Origin: Enterococcus alcedinis
GTDB taxonomy: Bacteria; Bacillota; Bacilli; Lactobacillales; Enterococcaceae
Direction of reading: 5' to 3'
DNA length: 64,000 nucleotides
Assembly (NCBI RefSeq): GCF_014635985.1
Contig: NZ_BMDT01000006.1
Coordinates: 1 to 64,000, forward strand
Shown one piece after another: positions 1 through 8,121 of this stretch; position 1 is the stretch's first letter; each line of letters begins with the position of its first letter. Position numbers and translations under genes: made by a program. The notes under the pieces are model-generated. The model saw only the letters and a list, made by a program, of their open reading frames with translations, did no database searches and was not told where the DNA came from.

Positions 1-100
1 TAAGAGAATGCGTAATCTAAAATATTAGTTTTTGTTTTTAACACTGTCTACTTGACAGGGAGCACTTCAATACAAATCGACGTAAGGCAGGCCTTTTTAT

Positions 101-736
101 TTAGATATCGACAATTCGTGTACCGTGAACTTCTGTGACACCTAGCATCTCAGCGACTTCATCGGCATTTTCAAAGTTTACGCCACCACCAGGTAAGATC
201 ATCAAACGACCATTTGCATAAGAAATTAGCTCTCTTAAGTGTTGATAGTTATCGCTAATCGGTGTGCCAGCAGGGCCGCCATGTGTTAAGATACGATCCA
301 CACCACGTTCTGCTAACCAATCAATTGCTTCATATTGCATTTCAGTAGGCATTGCATCAAAAGCCATATGGAAAGTGATTTGTAGACCAACAGCTCGATC
401 AATTAAGACCTCAAGCGCTTCTTCGTCTAACCAACCGTCTTCTGTCAAGCAACCGATAACGACACCATCCGTACCAAATTTTTTCGCTTCAACTAAATCG
501 GTTTCCATGATTTTTAATTCATAATCATTATAAACAAAGTTGCCTCCACGAGGACGAATAATCGTCATAATTTGTGCACCGTGATCATGCGCATAACTAA
601 TGGCATTTTCAATAACACCAGCACTTGGAGTGGTTCCACCAACGGTTAAGTTGTCGCACAATTCAATTCGTTTAACCCCTTTAGCAATTGCTGCAGGAAT
701 ATCAGTAAAGTTCTCAGCACAAAATTCTTTTAACAT
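101..736 (-). CDS. cutC: Copper homeostasis protein CutC family
   Basis: The 211-residue product has the CutC TIM-barrel pattern: an N-terminal EFCAENF strand, an ELCDNL motif near residue 27, TIIRPRGGNF near 60, and a C-terminal LPGGGVNFEN segment followed by EVHGT. Length is near the usual 200-240 residues, so it looks intact. The family was linked to copper tolerance in E. coli, but its biochemical role is unsettled. It is transcribed away from the rlmA-like gene with a 90-bp divergent promoter region between them. The start ATG is preceded by GGGAGCG. Family call is firm, function is not. Confidence 0.9.
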   Translation of the reverse strand: MLKEFCAENFTDIPAAIAKGVKRIELCDNLTVGGTTPSAGVIENAISYAHDHGAQIMTIIRPRGGNFVYNDYELKIMETDLVEAKKFGTDGVVIGCLTEDGWLDEEALEVLIDRAVGLQITFHMAFDAMPTEMQYEAIDWLAERGVDRILTHGGPAGTPISDNYQHLRELISYANGRLMILPGGGVNFENADEVAEMLGVTEVHGTRIVDI

Positions 737-828
737 TTAATTCGCTCCCTAACTATTCTTTTTAGTTACTTCCATTTTAGCATAAAAATGTGCTAAAGTA
801 AGAACGAAAGTAAAGGAGAGGTGACGTC

Positions 829-1668
829 GTGTTAAAAAAAATTGATCGCGGAGCGGCATTTATACAAAAAGAATCCCAATTGTTTCGTTGTCCGAAGTGT
901 CATCAGCCACTAGCCGGAAAAGAGAAGTCATTGGTTTGTACGAATGGCCACCGCTTTGATTTATCTAAAAAAGGCACGCCCTATTTTTTAGACCATCAAA
1001 TTCAAACGGATTATAATCAAGTTATGTTTCAGCATCGTCGGAATTTAATTACAAATGGAATGTATCAACCATTGATTGATCTCTTGGCGCTTGAGTGTGA
1101 GCAACAAAGGGTGTTAGATGTTGGGTGTGGCGAAGGGAGCTTCCTAGCTCAATTAGCAACGAAGGTAAATTTAAAACCAAGTATTGGTTTTGATATTTCA
1201 AAAGAAGGGATTTATTTAGCTTCTGATTATGCGAATCAATTATTTTGGTGTGTGGCAGATTTAACGAACTTGCCTTTTCAATCGGGTAGCTTCACGACTA
1301 TTTTAAATATATTTTCACCTTCAAATTACCAAGAGTTCAAACGCGTCTTAACACCGGGTGGTAAAGTGATTAAAGTCGTACCAGGAAGTTTGTATCTTAG
1401 TGAATTGCGCCAAGCTTTTTATCCGGAAGATGCAGTAAAGCAGCAGTATTCGAACGAAGCTGTTGTTGACAAGTTTCAAGAAACTTTTACGAAAGTCACA
1501 ACAAAAACATTGAAATACACTTTTGATATTCCTGAAAGTTGTCGCTTATCCTTATTAGAGATGTCGCCGCTTGAGTGGGGTGTTTCGGATGAAATTAAAG
1601 CAAAAGTTCAAAAAGATCCATTAAAAAAGATCACAATTGATTTAGAAATTCTAATTGGTGAATATTAA
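829..1668 (+). CDS. rlmA: 23S rRNA (guanine-N1)-methyltransferase, RlmA family
   Basis: The GTG start follows AAAGGAGAGGTGACGTC. The N-terminal 40 residues form a zinc ribbon (CPKC near residue 21, then C and GH about 15 residues later), followed by a Rossmann SAM-dependent methyltransferase domain with the motif I sequence LDVGCGEGSF near residue 96. This architecture is that of RlmA(I)/RlmA(II), which methylate G745 or G748 in helix 35 of 23S rRNA; the Gram-positive RlmA(II)/TlrB branch targets G748. Which base is used cannot be told from the sequence. 279 residues is the normal length. Confidence 0.85.
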   Translation: MLKKIDRGAAFIQKESQLFRCPKCHQPLAGKEKSLVCTNGHRFDLSKKGTPYFLDHQIQTDYNQVMFQHRRNLITNGMYQPLIDLLALECEQQRVLDVGCGEGSFLAQLATKVNLKPSIGFDISKEGIYLASDYANQLFWCVADLTNLPFQSGSFTTILNIFSPSNYQEFKRVLTPGGKVIKVVPGSLYLSELRQAFYPEDAVKQQYSNEAVVDKFQETFTKVTTKTLKYTFDIPESCRLSLLEMSPLEWGVSDEIKAKVQKDPLKKITIDLEILIGEY

Positions 1669-1711
1669 GTGACAAAATTGAAGTTTATGTGAACATTCTA
1701 ATATTAATTTA

Positions 1712-1740
1712 TTGAATTCCACAGATTCGAATGGTATATT
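1712..1740 (+). promoter_or_regulatory. Sigma-A promoter with extended -10
   Basis: TTGAAT (1712-1717), a 17-bp spacer and TGG TATATT (-10 at 1735-1740). It would start transcription near 1747, directly in front of the three-hairpin RNA. Confidence 0.7.
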
Positions 1741-1746
1741 AAGAAC

Positions 1747-1862
1747 AAGTCATTTTTCATTGGTTTTTATCAGCATCCTGTTCTGATAAAAGTTAGTGAT
1801 AAATACTTCACTAACGTAATAACTCGCCGTGCTAGACACCGAGTTGCTACGTTTTTTTTTTA
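1747..1862 (+). ncRNA. Candidate small RNA or trmL leader, three hairpins
   Basis: About 115 nt between a good promoter and a T-run fold into three successive stems: TTTTATCAG/CTGATAAAA (1765-1773 with 1783-1791), GTTAGTGA/TCACTAAC (1792-1799 with 1808-1815), and CGTAATAACTCG/CGAGTTGCTACG (1815-1826 with 1840-1851) followed by eleven T. The last is an intrinsic terminator. No ORF with a ribosome binding site lies inside. It could be a free-standing sRNA or a terminated leader of trmL, which starts 44 nt downstream and has no other obvious promoter. I recognise no riboswitch consensus. Confidence 0.6.
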
Positions 1863-1905
1863 ATATTTTACACAAATGAAAACTTACAGAAAAAGAGGGA
1901 CAAAG

Positions 1906-2409
1906 ATGAATCATATTGCTTTATTCGAACCACAAATCCCTGCGAATACGGGAAATATCGCACGTACTTGTGCCGCAACTAACACCCCACTACACTTAAT
2001 CGAACCTTTTGGTTTTTCGATCGATGATAAGCAATTAAAACGCGCAGGACTCGATTATTGGCACGACGTTGAAATTCATTACCATAAAAATTTGGAAGCA
2101 TTTTTAGCATTTGTTGGCGAACGTCCACTACATTTAATTTCAAAATTTGCCAATCGTGTCTATAGTGAAGTCAATTATGCAGACGGCGCTGATCATTTTT
2201 TTATTTTTGGCAAAGAAACAACCGGTCTTCCTGAATCTTTTATGCGCGAAAATTCAGAAAAATGTTTGCGAATTCCAATGAATGATGAGCATGTTCGTTC
2301 GTTGAATTTATCAAATACAGCCTGTATGATTGTTTATGAAGCGTTGCGTCAACAAGGATTTCCACAATTAGAATTGAATCATCATTATGATAATGATAAA
2401 CTAGATTAA
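1906..2409 (+). CDS. trmL: tRNA (cytidine(34)-2'-O)-methyltransferase TrmL
   Basis: 167-residue SPOUT (trefoil-knot) methyltransferase. The sequence begins [20 protein letters not shown], has [10 protein letters not shown] near residue 101 and ends with [19 protein letters not shown], the knot that binds SAM. TrmL methylates the ribose of the wobble base C34/U34 in tRNA-Leu isoacceptors. I chose ATG 1906 because AGAGGGA lies just upstream and family members start with the strand IALF; an in-frame ATG at 1876 would add ten residues without homology. recD2 follows after 30 nt, probably in the same transcript. Confidence 0.92.
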   Translation: MNHIALFEPQIPANTGNIARTCAATNTPLHLIEPFGFSIDDKQLKRAGLDYWHDVEIHYHKNLEAFLAFVGERPLHLISKFANRVYSEVNYADGADHFFIFGKETTGLPESFMRENSEKCLRIPMNDEHVRSLNLSNTACMIVYEALRQQGFPQLELNHHYDNDKLD

Positions 2410-2439
2410 TCAAATATCATTTAAAAGGAGCGAACAACA

Positions 2440-4929
2440 ATGTCTGAAAGAACTTATATCGTCGGCAAAGTTGTCGCTATTTTTTTTCAAAACCCGTCGA
2501 ATTTTTATAAAGTGATTTTAGTGAAAACAACAGAGTCCAATGCCGACTCCATTGAAGATGAGATTGTGATTACTGGTAACTTTGGTGACATTCAAGAAGA
2601 GGAATTGTATCGTTTTTTTGGTGAGATTGTTGAGCATCCAAAATATGGTAAACAGTTGAAGGTTGAAACGTATCAAAAAGAACAACCGACTTCTGAAAAT
2701 GGTCTGATTGCTTTTTTGTCGAGTGATAAATTTCCGGGGATTGGTAAGAAAACAGCTGAAAAAATTGTCGAAACCTTTGGTGAAACGGCGATTGATCGAA
2801 TTTTGGAAGATCCGACGATTTTAGAAGAAATACCACAACTGAATCAAAAAAAACGTGACATGCTTGTTGAAACAATCCGCTTAAACTACGGAATGGATCA
2901 AGTTATTATTGGCTTGAATCGTTATGGTTTTACCAGTCATTTTGCTTTTGCCATCTATAAGCTGTATCAAAATGAAGCGCTAGAAATGATTGAGGAAAAT
3001 CCTTACCGCTTAGTCGAAGATATTGAAGGAATCGGTTTTACAAAAGCCGATCAAATTGCTGAAAATTTAGGAATTGAAGCAACCTCTCCACGTCGATTAC
3101 GAGCCGCCTTACTTTATCAAATCTTCGCACTTGCCTTACAAAGTGGTAACACATATATTGAGGCGCAACATCTATTAGAAAGTACGATTCAGTTACTTGA
3201 AACGAGTCGACGAGTCGAGATCAAGCTAGAAGCTTTGGCTGACTGTGTGATTGAATTAGTTGAAGAGGGTAAGATTAAACAAGAGGGGACACGTTTGTTT
3301 GAAAACAGTCTTTATTTTGCAGAAGTAGGCATTGCGACGCAAATTCATCGTTTATTGGATGAGCAAGAGGCTTATGATTATAAAGATTCGATGTTAGAAA
3401 GACACTTGCGAAAAATTGAGAAACGATTGGGTATTCAATACGGTGCCTCGCAAGAAATAGCGATTAAAGAAGCGATATCCTCGCCATTGTTTATCTTAAC
3501 GGGTGGACCAGGAACAGGTAAAACAACTGTAATCAACGGGATTGTCCAAATGTTTGCCGAAATTCACGATATCGATTTAGAGATGAAACCAAATGCTGAA
3601 GAAGCTTTTCCGATCCTACTGGCTGCACCAACGGGACGTGCAGCCAAACGAATGAATGAAACGACAGGCTTGCCGAGTGGGACAATCCATCGTTTATTGG
3701 GTTTGAACAACCGAGAAAGAGCGCCAGAAGAAGGAACAAAAGAACTAACAGGTGGTCTGCTAATTGTCGATGAGATGTCAATGGTTGATACGTGGTTAGC
3801 GAATACTTTGATTAAGGCGATACCTGAAGGGATGCAAGTCATTTTTGTGGGAGATAAAGATCAACTCCCTTCGGTTGGACCAGGGCAAGTCTTGCATGAC
3901 TTACTTGGAATCACTGCAATCCCTAAACAAGAATTGACTGAAATCTACCGTCAAGGGGATGGATCGAGTATTATTTCTTTGGCACATGACATTAAGAATG
4001 GTCAAATGCCAGCAAACCTAACGCAAAATCAAAAAGATCGTTCTTATTTTGCTTGCGAAGCTCATCAAATTGAGCCGATAATTGCGAACATCGTGACGAA
4101 GGCTAAAGATAAAGGATTTACGCCGCAAGATATTCAAGTGTTGGCACCGATGTATCGAGGTGTTGCAGGGATTAACGCCTTAAATCAGATGATGCAAGAA
4201 ATTTTTAATCCAAATGAAAAAGGACAAAAAAAAGAAGTTCATTTTCACGAAGTCGTTTATCGAATTGGCGACAAAGTCTTACAGTTACAAAATATGCCTG
4301 AAAAGAATGTCTTCAACGGTGATATGGGACAAATTGTCGGCATTACTTACGCAAAAGATTCAGAAGACAAAGTGGATGAATTACTGATTCGCTTCGATTT
4401 AACTGAAGTCAGTTATACCCGGAATGAATGGCAACAAATTACCTTAGCATATTGTTGTTCGATTCATAAGGCGCAGGGAAGTGAATTCAAGATGGTTATT
4501 TTACCGATGGTTCATCAATACCGTCGGATGTTACAACGTAATTTACTTTATACTGCTGTGACGCGTAGTAAAGAACTTCTTATTTTATTAGGTGAACCTA
4601 GCGCTTACCAACAAAGCATTCAACAAGAATCACATATTCGTCAAACATCACTAAAAGAACGTATTTTTGAAGTACTGCCATCCGAAGAAAATCAACAGTT
4701 GGTTGAAGACAAAGGTAAATCTGTTGAACATTCATCAATAGAAAAAACACCTCTTAAAGTAGAAAAAGCTGTTGAACAAGAAGTGAAGACAGCAAGTACC
4801 ACATCGGATTCGTTTAACGAAGCACAGACCTCTTACCTGACAGTAGAAATGGTGAAACAACAAGTGGTCGATCCGATGATTGGGATGGAATCAATAACAC
4901 CTTATGATTTTATGCTTGAAAAAAGATGA
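2440..4929 (+). CDS. recD2: ATP-dependent DNA helicase RecD2
   Basis: 829-residue superfamily 1B helicase of the RecD2/YrrC type, which acts without RecBC. The N-terminal ~200 residues hold the OB-like and helix-hairpin-helix region (FPGIGKKTAEKI near residue 98). Walker A GGPGTGKTT is near residue 352, the DEAD-like motif DEMSMVD near 447, and the C-terminal motifs SIHKAQGSEF and YTAVTRSKELL near 675 and 705. The last ~100 residues are acidic and low complexity, unlike the core. RecD2 unwinds 5' to 3' and works in repair and replication-fork maintenance. Start supported by AAAGGAGCGAACAAC. Confidence 0.95.
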   Translation: MSERTYIVGKVVAIFFQNPSNFYKVILVKTTESNADSIEDEIVITGNFGDIQEEELYRFFGEIVEHPKYGKQLKVETYQKEQPTSENGLIAFLSSDKFPGIGKKTAEKIVETFGETAIDRILEDPTILEEIPQLNQKKRDMLVETIRLNYGMDQVIIGLNRYGFTSHFAFAIYKLYQNEALEMIEENPYRLVEDIEGIGFTKADQIAENLGIEATSPRRLRAALLYQIFALALQSGNTYIEAQHLLESTIQLLETSRRVEIKLEALADCVIELVEEGKIKQEGTRLFENSLYFAEVGIATQIHRLLDEQEAYDYKDSMLERHLRKIEKRLGIQYGASQEIAIKEAISSPLFILTGGPGTGKTTVINGIVQMFAEIHDIDLEMKPNAEEAFPILLAAPTGRAAKRMNETTGLPSGTIHRLLGLNNRERAPEEGTKELTGGLLIVDEMSMVDTWLANTLIKAIPEGMQVIFVGDKDQLPSVGPGQVLHDLLGITAIPKQELTEIYRQGDGSSIISLAHDIKNGQMPANLTQNQKDRSYFACEAHQIEPIIANIVTKAKDKGFTPQDIQVLAPMYRGVAGINALNQMMQEIFNPNEKGQKKEVHFHEVVYRIGDKVLQLQNMPEKNVFNGDMGQIVGITYAKDSEDKVDELLIRFDLTEVSYTRNEWQQITLAYCCSIHKAQGSEFKMVILPMVHQYRRMLQRNLLYTAVTRSKELLILLGEPSAYQQSIQQESHIRQTSLKERIFEVLPSEENQQLVEDKGKSVEHSSIEKTPLKVEKAVEQEVKTASTTSDSFNEAQTSYLTVEMVKQQVVDPMIGMESITPYDFMLEKR

Positions 4930-4954
4930 ACCCATTGTGGTTCATCTTTTTTTT
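4921..4954 (+). terminator. Intrinsic terminator after recD2
   Basis: A 12-bp stem AAAAGATGAACC/GGTTCATCTTTT with a six-base loop, then a T-run. It overlaps the recD2 stop codon. Confidence 0.85.
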
Positions 4955-5063
4955 GCTTTGGAAAATAAATGTGAAAAAAGAAGCAAGTGCTATTAAATAT
5001 TTAGAAAACTAGCCGATTAATCGAAAGGAGTGTTTTTATTTAAAGGTGAAAATGGAGGTTAGT

Positions 5064-6764
5064 ATGAAAAATAATATAGCGAATAAAATCACAGGTATTG
5101 TTGTTTTTATTGTCTTTTTAAGTGTGTCGATTTTAGGTGGAGCCAATTATTACTTTGGTTATCGACAAACATTAACATCAGCAGGTGTTGAATTAACAGG
5201 GTGTGCGAATATCACAACAGGTATTATTGACGCGAAAAATTTAGAAGCGTTACTTGAAGGTGATCAGGAGATGTTGTCTGCAGTCAATCAAGCGATTGAA
5301 TGGACAGTGGAACACAAACCTATTTTTTCAACCCATTATATCCTCTCAAATGAAGGGAGGGTTGTTGCTAGTGATAGTCATTTACAAAAAATTGGTGTGG
5401 CCGTGGGTGATCAAGTACAGTTGACAGCTGAAGCGTTGGATCATTTATCACAAGGACACATGTATTATACGGATATTTATGAGGTAAATGGGCACGAACG
5501 TCAAACAGGATATGCGCCGATTTTTCGCGATCACAATCCTAAGAATGAAATGATAGCAATCAATGCCATTGATTTTGATGGCGCTGTCATTCGAGAACGA
5601 ACGTGGGAAACCAATCAAGCGAGTTTGATTCTAGCGCTCGTTTTACCGATTCTAGCGGCTATTGTAACTTTTTTATTTATCAAAAAAATCATTCGACCAC
5701 TTGCCAAAATTCAAGAACATGTTGAAAAACTAGCTCAAGGAAACCTTGTTTTAGAGGATTTACCGGTCGAAACAACAGATGAACTGGGGAATTTGGCGCA
5801 AGGGTTTAACCAAATGCGTAGCGAGCTAAAAACAATTATTGGGGAAGTTAATCAAGCAGCTGTTCAAACGACTGAGAATTCTTTGCGAGTGTTAAATCAT
5901 TCCGAAGAGCTACAAGAAACAACTCATACGATTGCACATTCTCTTACTAAAACAAATGGCTTAATGACGAAGCAAAAAACATTAACGGACGATGCGAATC
6001 AGCATTTAGCACAAATATCGGATCATGTGCAAACGATGACAGGAAATATTCGTCGTTCGGCTACAACAGCTACCAAAACAGTCGATTTGGCCAATAAAGG
6101 CAATCAGTCTGTTAGTCAATCCATCTCTCACATGAAACGAATTCATCACAAAACAGAAGAAGCAAATGCGATTACGCGCAGTTTAAATCAACATGCGAAA
6201 GAGATAGATCAAGTCATGACCTTTATTGGTCGGATATCAACACAAACAAATTTGCTTGCATTGAATGCCTCAATTGAAGCGGCTCGTGCGCAAGAACATG
6301 GACGCGGCTTTTTAGTCGTCGCAGAAGAAGTTCGTGAATTGTCAGTACAAACCAAGCAAGCGGCTGAGCAAGTATCGACACTGATTCAGCGATTGCAAAT
6401 CGAGTCGACACAATCCGTTCAAACAGGAGATGACGTACAATCGATCGTGGCGGAAGGGATTGAACAAATTAATGAAACAAAAGAAGCGTTTGCGTTAATT
6501 GATTTAGCAGCACGCGAAGCAGCCGATCAAACAACAGTTATTTCATCTGAAACGGAAGAAATTGAAAAATGGACACTTCAACTGGTGTCTGAGATTAAGA
6601 CTGTGACCGAATTAGGTAAACAAGTCGTTCAAACAAGTCAGGAGACGGGCACCCAAAGTGAAAAACAAATGCAGACAATGTCCGAATTTGTTCAAGTCTC
6701 TCGTAATTTAACACAACTTGCCGATCAATTAAAACAACAAGTCGGAAGGTTCCAAATTCATTAA
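5064..6764 (+). CDS. Methyl-accepting chemotaxis protein
   Basis: Chemoreceptor of about 566 residues. TM1 is at residues ~7-28, an extracytoplasmic sensor region ~30-180, TM2 ~183-205 ([19 protein letters not shown]), a HAMP linker follows, and a long coiled-coil signalling domain fills the rest. The hairpin tip [16 protein letters not shown] and the [14 protein letters not shown] segment near residue 392-425 bind CheA/CheW. ATG 5064 is chosen because GGAGG lies six bases upstream; a GTG at 5046 lacks such a site. No che or flagellar genes are in the window, so it is an isolated receptor gene. Ligand unknown. Confidence 0.93.
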   Translation: MKNNIANKITGIVVFIVFLSVSILGGANYYFGYRQTLTSAGVELTGCANITTGIIDAKNLEALLEGDQEMLSAVNQAIEWTVEHKPIFSTHYILSNEGRVVASDSHLQKIGVAVGDQVQLTAEALDHLSQGHMYYTDIYEVNGHERQTGYAPIFRDHNPKNEMIAINAIDFDGAVIRERTWETNQASLILALVLPILAAIVTFLFIKKIIRPLAKIQEHVEKLAQGNLVLEDLPVETTDELGNLAQGFNQMRSELKTIIGEVNQAAVQTTENSLRVLNHSEELQETTHTIAHSLTKTNGLMTKQKTLTDDANQHLAQISDHVQTMTGNIRRSATTATKTVDLANKGNQSVSQSISHMKRIHHKTEEANAITRSLNQHAKEIDQVMTFIGRISTQTNLLALNASIEAARAQEHGRGFLVVAEEVRELSVQTKQAAEQVSTLIQRLQIESTQSVQTGDDVQSIVAEGIEQINETKEAFALIDLAAREAADQTTVISSETEEIEKWTLQLVSEIKTVTELGKQVVQTSQETGTQSEKQMQTMSEFVQVSRNLTQLADQLKQQVGRFQIH

Positions 6765-6772
6765 GCAATTAA

Positions 6773-6807
6773 AAAAGGTTCTTGACGTAAAATGTCAAGA
6801 ACCTTTT
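6773..6807. terminator. Bidirectional terminator between receptor gene and queT
   Basis: AAAAGGTTCTTGAC/GTCAAGAACCTTTT, a perfect 14-bp stem with a seven-base loop, flanked by A-run and T-run. It can end transcripts from both converging genes. Confidence 0.85.
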
Positions 6808-6822
6808 GTTTGGATTTTAAGA

Positions 6823-7317
6823 TTAAACTTGTTCTTCGATGCGAACCGTTTTATTGATCCAATACATGATTGGAGCGGAAATACTCATAATAATGAATTC
6901 GCTTAACGCTGTTGTTCCAAAGGTCATCCAAAATGGCAATTCTGCTGTAATGGTTAACATGATAGCGATTAAGAACATGCTGGCTGTAAAAAAGAGCACG
7001 TTTAATGCGAGACGCATTTTGATATTAGGGACTACTTTATGCAGACTTGCTGTAAGTGCTAGAGCAAGCAGTGTTTGTCCCCCACCGAATAAGACATCAA
7101 GCGGACCAAATCCAAAGAGTAAATTATAGACAATGACACCTCCTAAAACACCCCATAAAAGCTTGCGATTAAATACGACGAGGTGATTTAAGCTCTCAGA
7201 TAATCGAAATTGAATGGCTCCTGATGAAAATGGTAAAACTAAACTTAATACGATATACAGTGCCATGACAATGGCGTTGGCTGCCAGTGTTTTGACGCCG
7301 CTTCTTTTTTGACTCAT
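6823..7317 (-). CDS. queT: Queuosine precursor ECF transporter, substrate-binding subunit QueT
   Basis: 164-residue hydrophobic protein with five to six membrane segments and the QueT-family signature FRLSESLNHLVVF near residue 34 followed by GVLGGVIVYNLLFGFGPLDVLFGG. QueT is the S component that pairs with the shared ECF energizing module to import preQ1 or a related queuosine precursor. The chosen ATG at 7317 gives the family start; a longer frame to 7416 would run through the riboswitch. A preQ1-I-like aptamer sits right upstream, which supports the substrate call. Confidence 0.9.
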   Translation of the reverse strand: MSQKRSGVKTLAANAIVMALYIVLSLVLPFSSGAIQFRLSESLNHLVVFNRKLLWGVLGGVIVYNLLFGFGPLDVLFGGGQTLLALALTASLHKVVPNIKMRLALNVLFFTASMFLIAIMLTITAELPFWMTFGTTALSEFIIMSISAPIMYWINKTVRIEEQV

Positions 7318-7334
7318 TCCTATACCTACTTTCT

Positions 7335-7373
7335 CCAAGTTTTGATGATGCGGGATGGTTGATGAACCGCATT
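7335..7373 (-). promoter_or_regulatory. Probable preQ1-I riboswitch aptamer
   Basis: On the minus strand, just before queT, a stem ATGCGG/CCGCAT encloses a C-rich loop beginning GGTTC, followed by an A-containing tail ending AAAACTTGG. The tail TTGG can pair with TCAA in the loop to give the H-type pseudoknot of class I preQ1 riboswitches, and GGAG follows directly. The layout and the GGTTC...CCC...AAAACT pattern fit the class; the gene it precedes fits too. Not tested by covariance search. Confidence 0.65.
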
Positions 7374-7438
7374 TTGACACAGCGCTTATTCTAGCTTGTT
7401 TACATAGGTGTGTCAAATTTATTTTTTAATTAAAAACC

Positions 7439-7657
7439 TTACTTATTAAGTGTTTGTTGTTTGAGGACCCATTTTTTACGAGTTGATCCAATGAGGTAGA
7501 TGACAATTGCAAAGCCATAAAAAAACAAAGTGATGCCTTGAAAGAAAACAAAAATCCAGCGGGTAATCATTGCTAATTCAATTTTTAAAAGGACGAGTAG
7601 TGTAAATTCAATGGCTAAAAGAACAATAGAAAAGCCAATTAGATGGTAAAATTTCAT
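7439..7657 (-). CDS. Small membrane protein, unknown function
   Basis: 72-residue protein with two hydrophobic spans (about residues 5-25 and 30-57) and a basic C-terminus (RKKWVLKQQ). I do not recognise the family. The start at 7657 is preceded by AAGGAGTGAAAAA, an excellent ribosome binding site; a longer frame to 7690 lacks one. It lies between queT and the divergent structured RNA gene. It may be co-transcribed with queT, though the riboswitch lies between them. Confidence 0.65.
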   Translation of the reverse strand: MKFYHLIGFSIVLLAIEFTLLVLLKIELAMITRWIFVFFQGITLFFYGFAIVIYLIGSTRKKWVLKQQTLNK

Positions 7658-7746
7658 TTTTTCACTCCTTATTCTTCGATAGTATAACAAAGTTTTAAGA
7701 AAAGTTTAAAAAAAGTGCTTAGGCAGTAGGTAAACAATGTAAGCGT

Positions 7747-7774
7747 TTGCTTTATTTCGAGAATATGCTATATT
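7747..7774 (+). promoter_or_regulatory. Promoter of the 266-nt RNA
   Basis: TTGCTT (7747-7752), 16-bp spacer ending in TGC, then TATATT (7769-7774). Predicted start near 7781. Confidence 0.65.
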
Positions 7775-7780
7775 ATAAGT

Positions 7781-8046
7781 GTAAGGAGTCATAGGAATTC
7801 CCGGTAAGGTAGCCGAAACAGGTGCTACATGAAAAGAATTGTTGTGAATCTCTTAAAAATACACGAAGAGGATGTGGGAATTTGAGTCTCTCCTTACTAA
7901 TTGAATAAGGATCCGATGAATTACGTCATGACGAAGTGGACATAAGAACCTTCTAGCGTAAAAATGTAGACACGTCTAAGAAACAATTAAACTTGAAACG
8001 ATTCAAGAGACGTTAAAACTACAAATCATCGGATTCTATTTTTTTT
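7781..8046 (+). ncRNA. Structured RNA gene, family not recognised
   Basis: About 266 nt between its own promoter and an eight-T run, with a separate promoter for the next gene. It folds as two domains. Domain I closes with GTAAGGAG/CTCCTTAC (7781-7788 with 7890-7897) and AATTCCC/GGGAATT (7796-7802 with 7876-7882) and holds hairpins GTAGC/GCTAC and CTCTT/AAGAG. Domain II closes with an 11-bp stem GGATCCGATGA/TCATCGGATTC (7909-7919 with 8026-8036) and holds nested stems ACGTCT/AGACGT and CTTGAA/TTCAAG. It lacks the marks of 6S, tmRNA, RNase P, SRP RNA, T-box, SAM, lysine, cobalamin or M-box RNAs as I know them. Confidence 0.6.
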
Positions 8047-8058
8047 ATGCTCTTTTTT

Positions 8059-8085
8059 ATTGCCATCAAATGTTTCATGGTATAA
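8059..8085 (+). promoter_or_regulatory. Promoter of the lipid-kinase-like gene
   Basis: TTGCCA, a short 15-bp spacer, and an extended -10 TGG TATAAT. It lies after the T-run of the preceding RNA, so the two are separate transcription units. Confidence 0.5.
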
Positions 8086-8121
8086 TATTAAGAAATAATT
8101 AAGAGATGAAGAGGTATCCGT

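Noticed and set aside
5046-5063. GTG start for the chemoreceptor
   Set aside because: The ribosome binding site GGAGG lies after this codon and before ATG 5064.
7829-7885. 18-codon ORF within the 266-nt RNA
   Set aside because: No ribosome binding site, and the bases take part in the proposed stems.
7781-8046. 6S RNA, tmRNA, RNase P RNA, cobalamin or M-box riboswitch
   Set aside because: Lacks the single long bulged hairpin of 6S, the tRNA-like ends of tmRNA, the conserved RNase P core, the B12 box and the M-box core.
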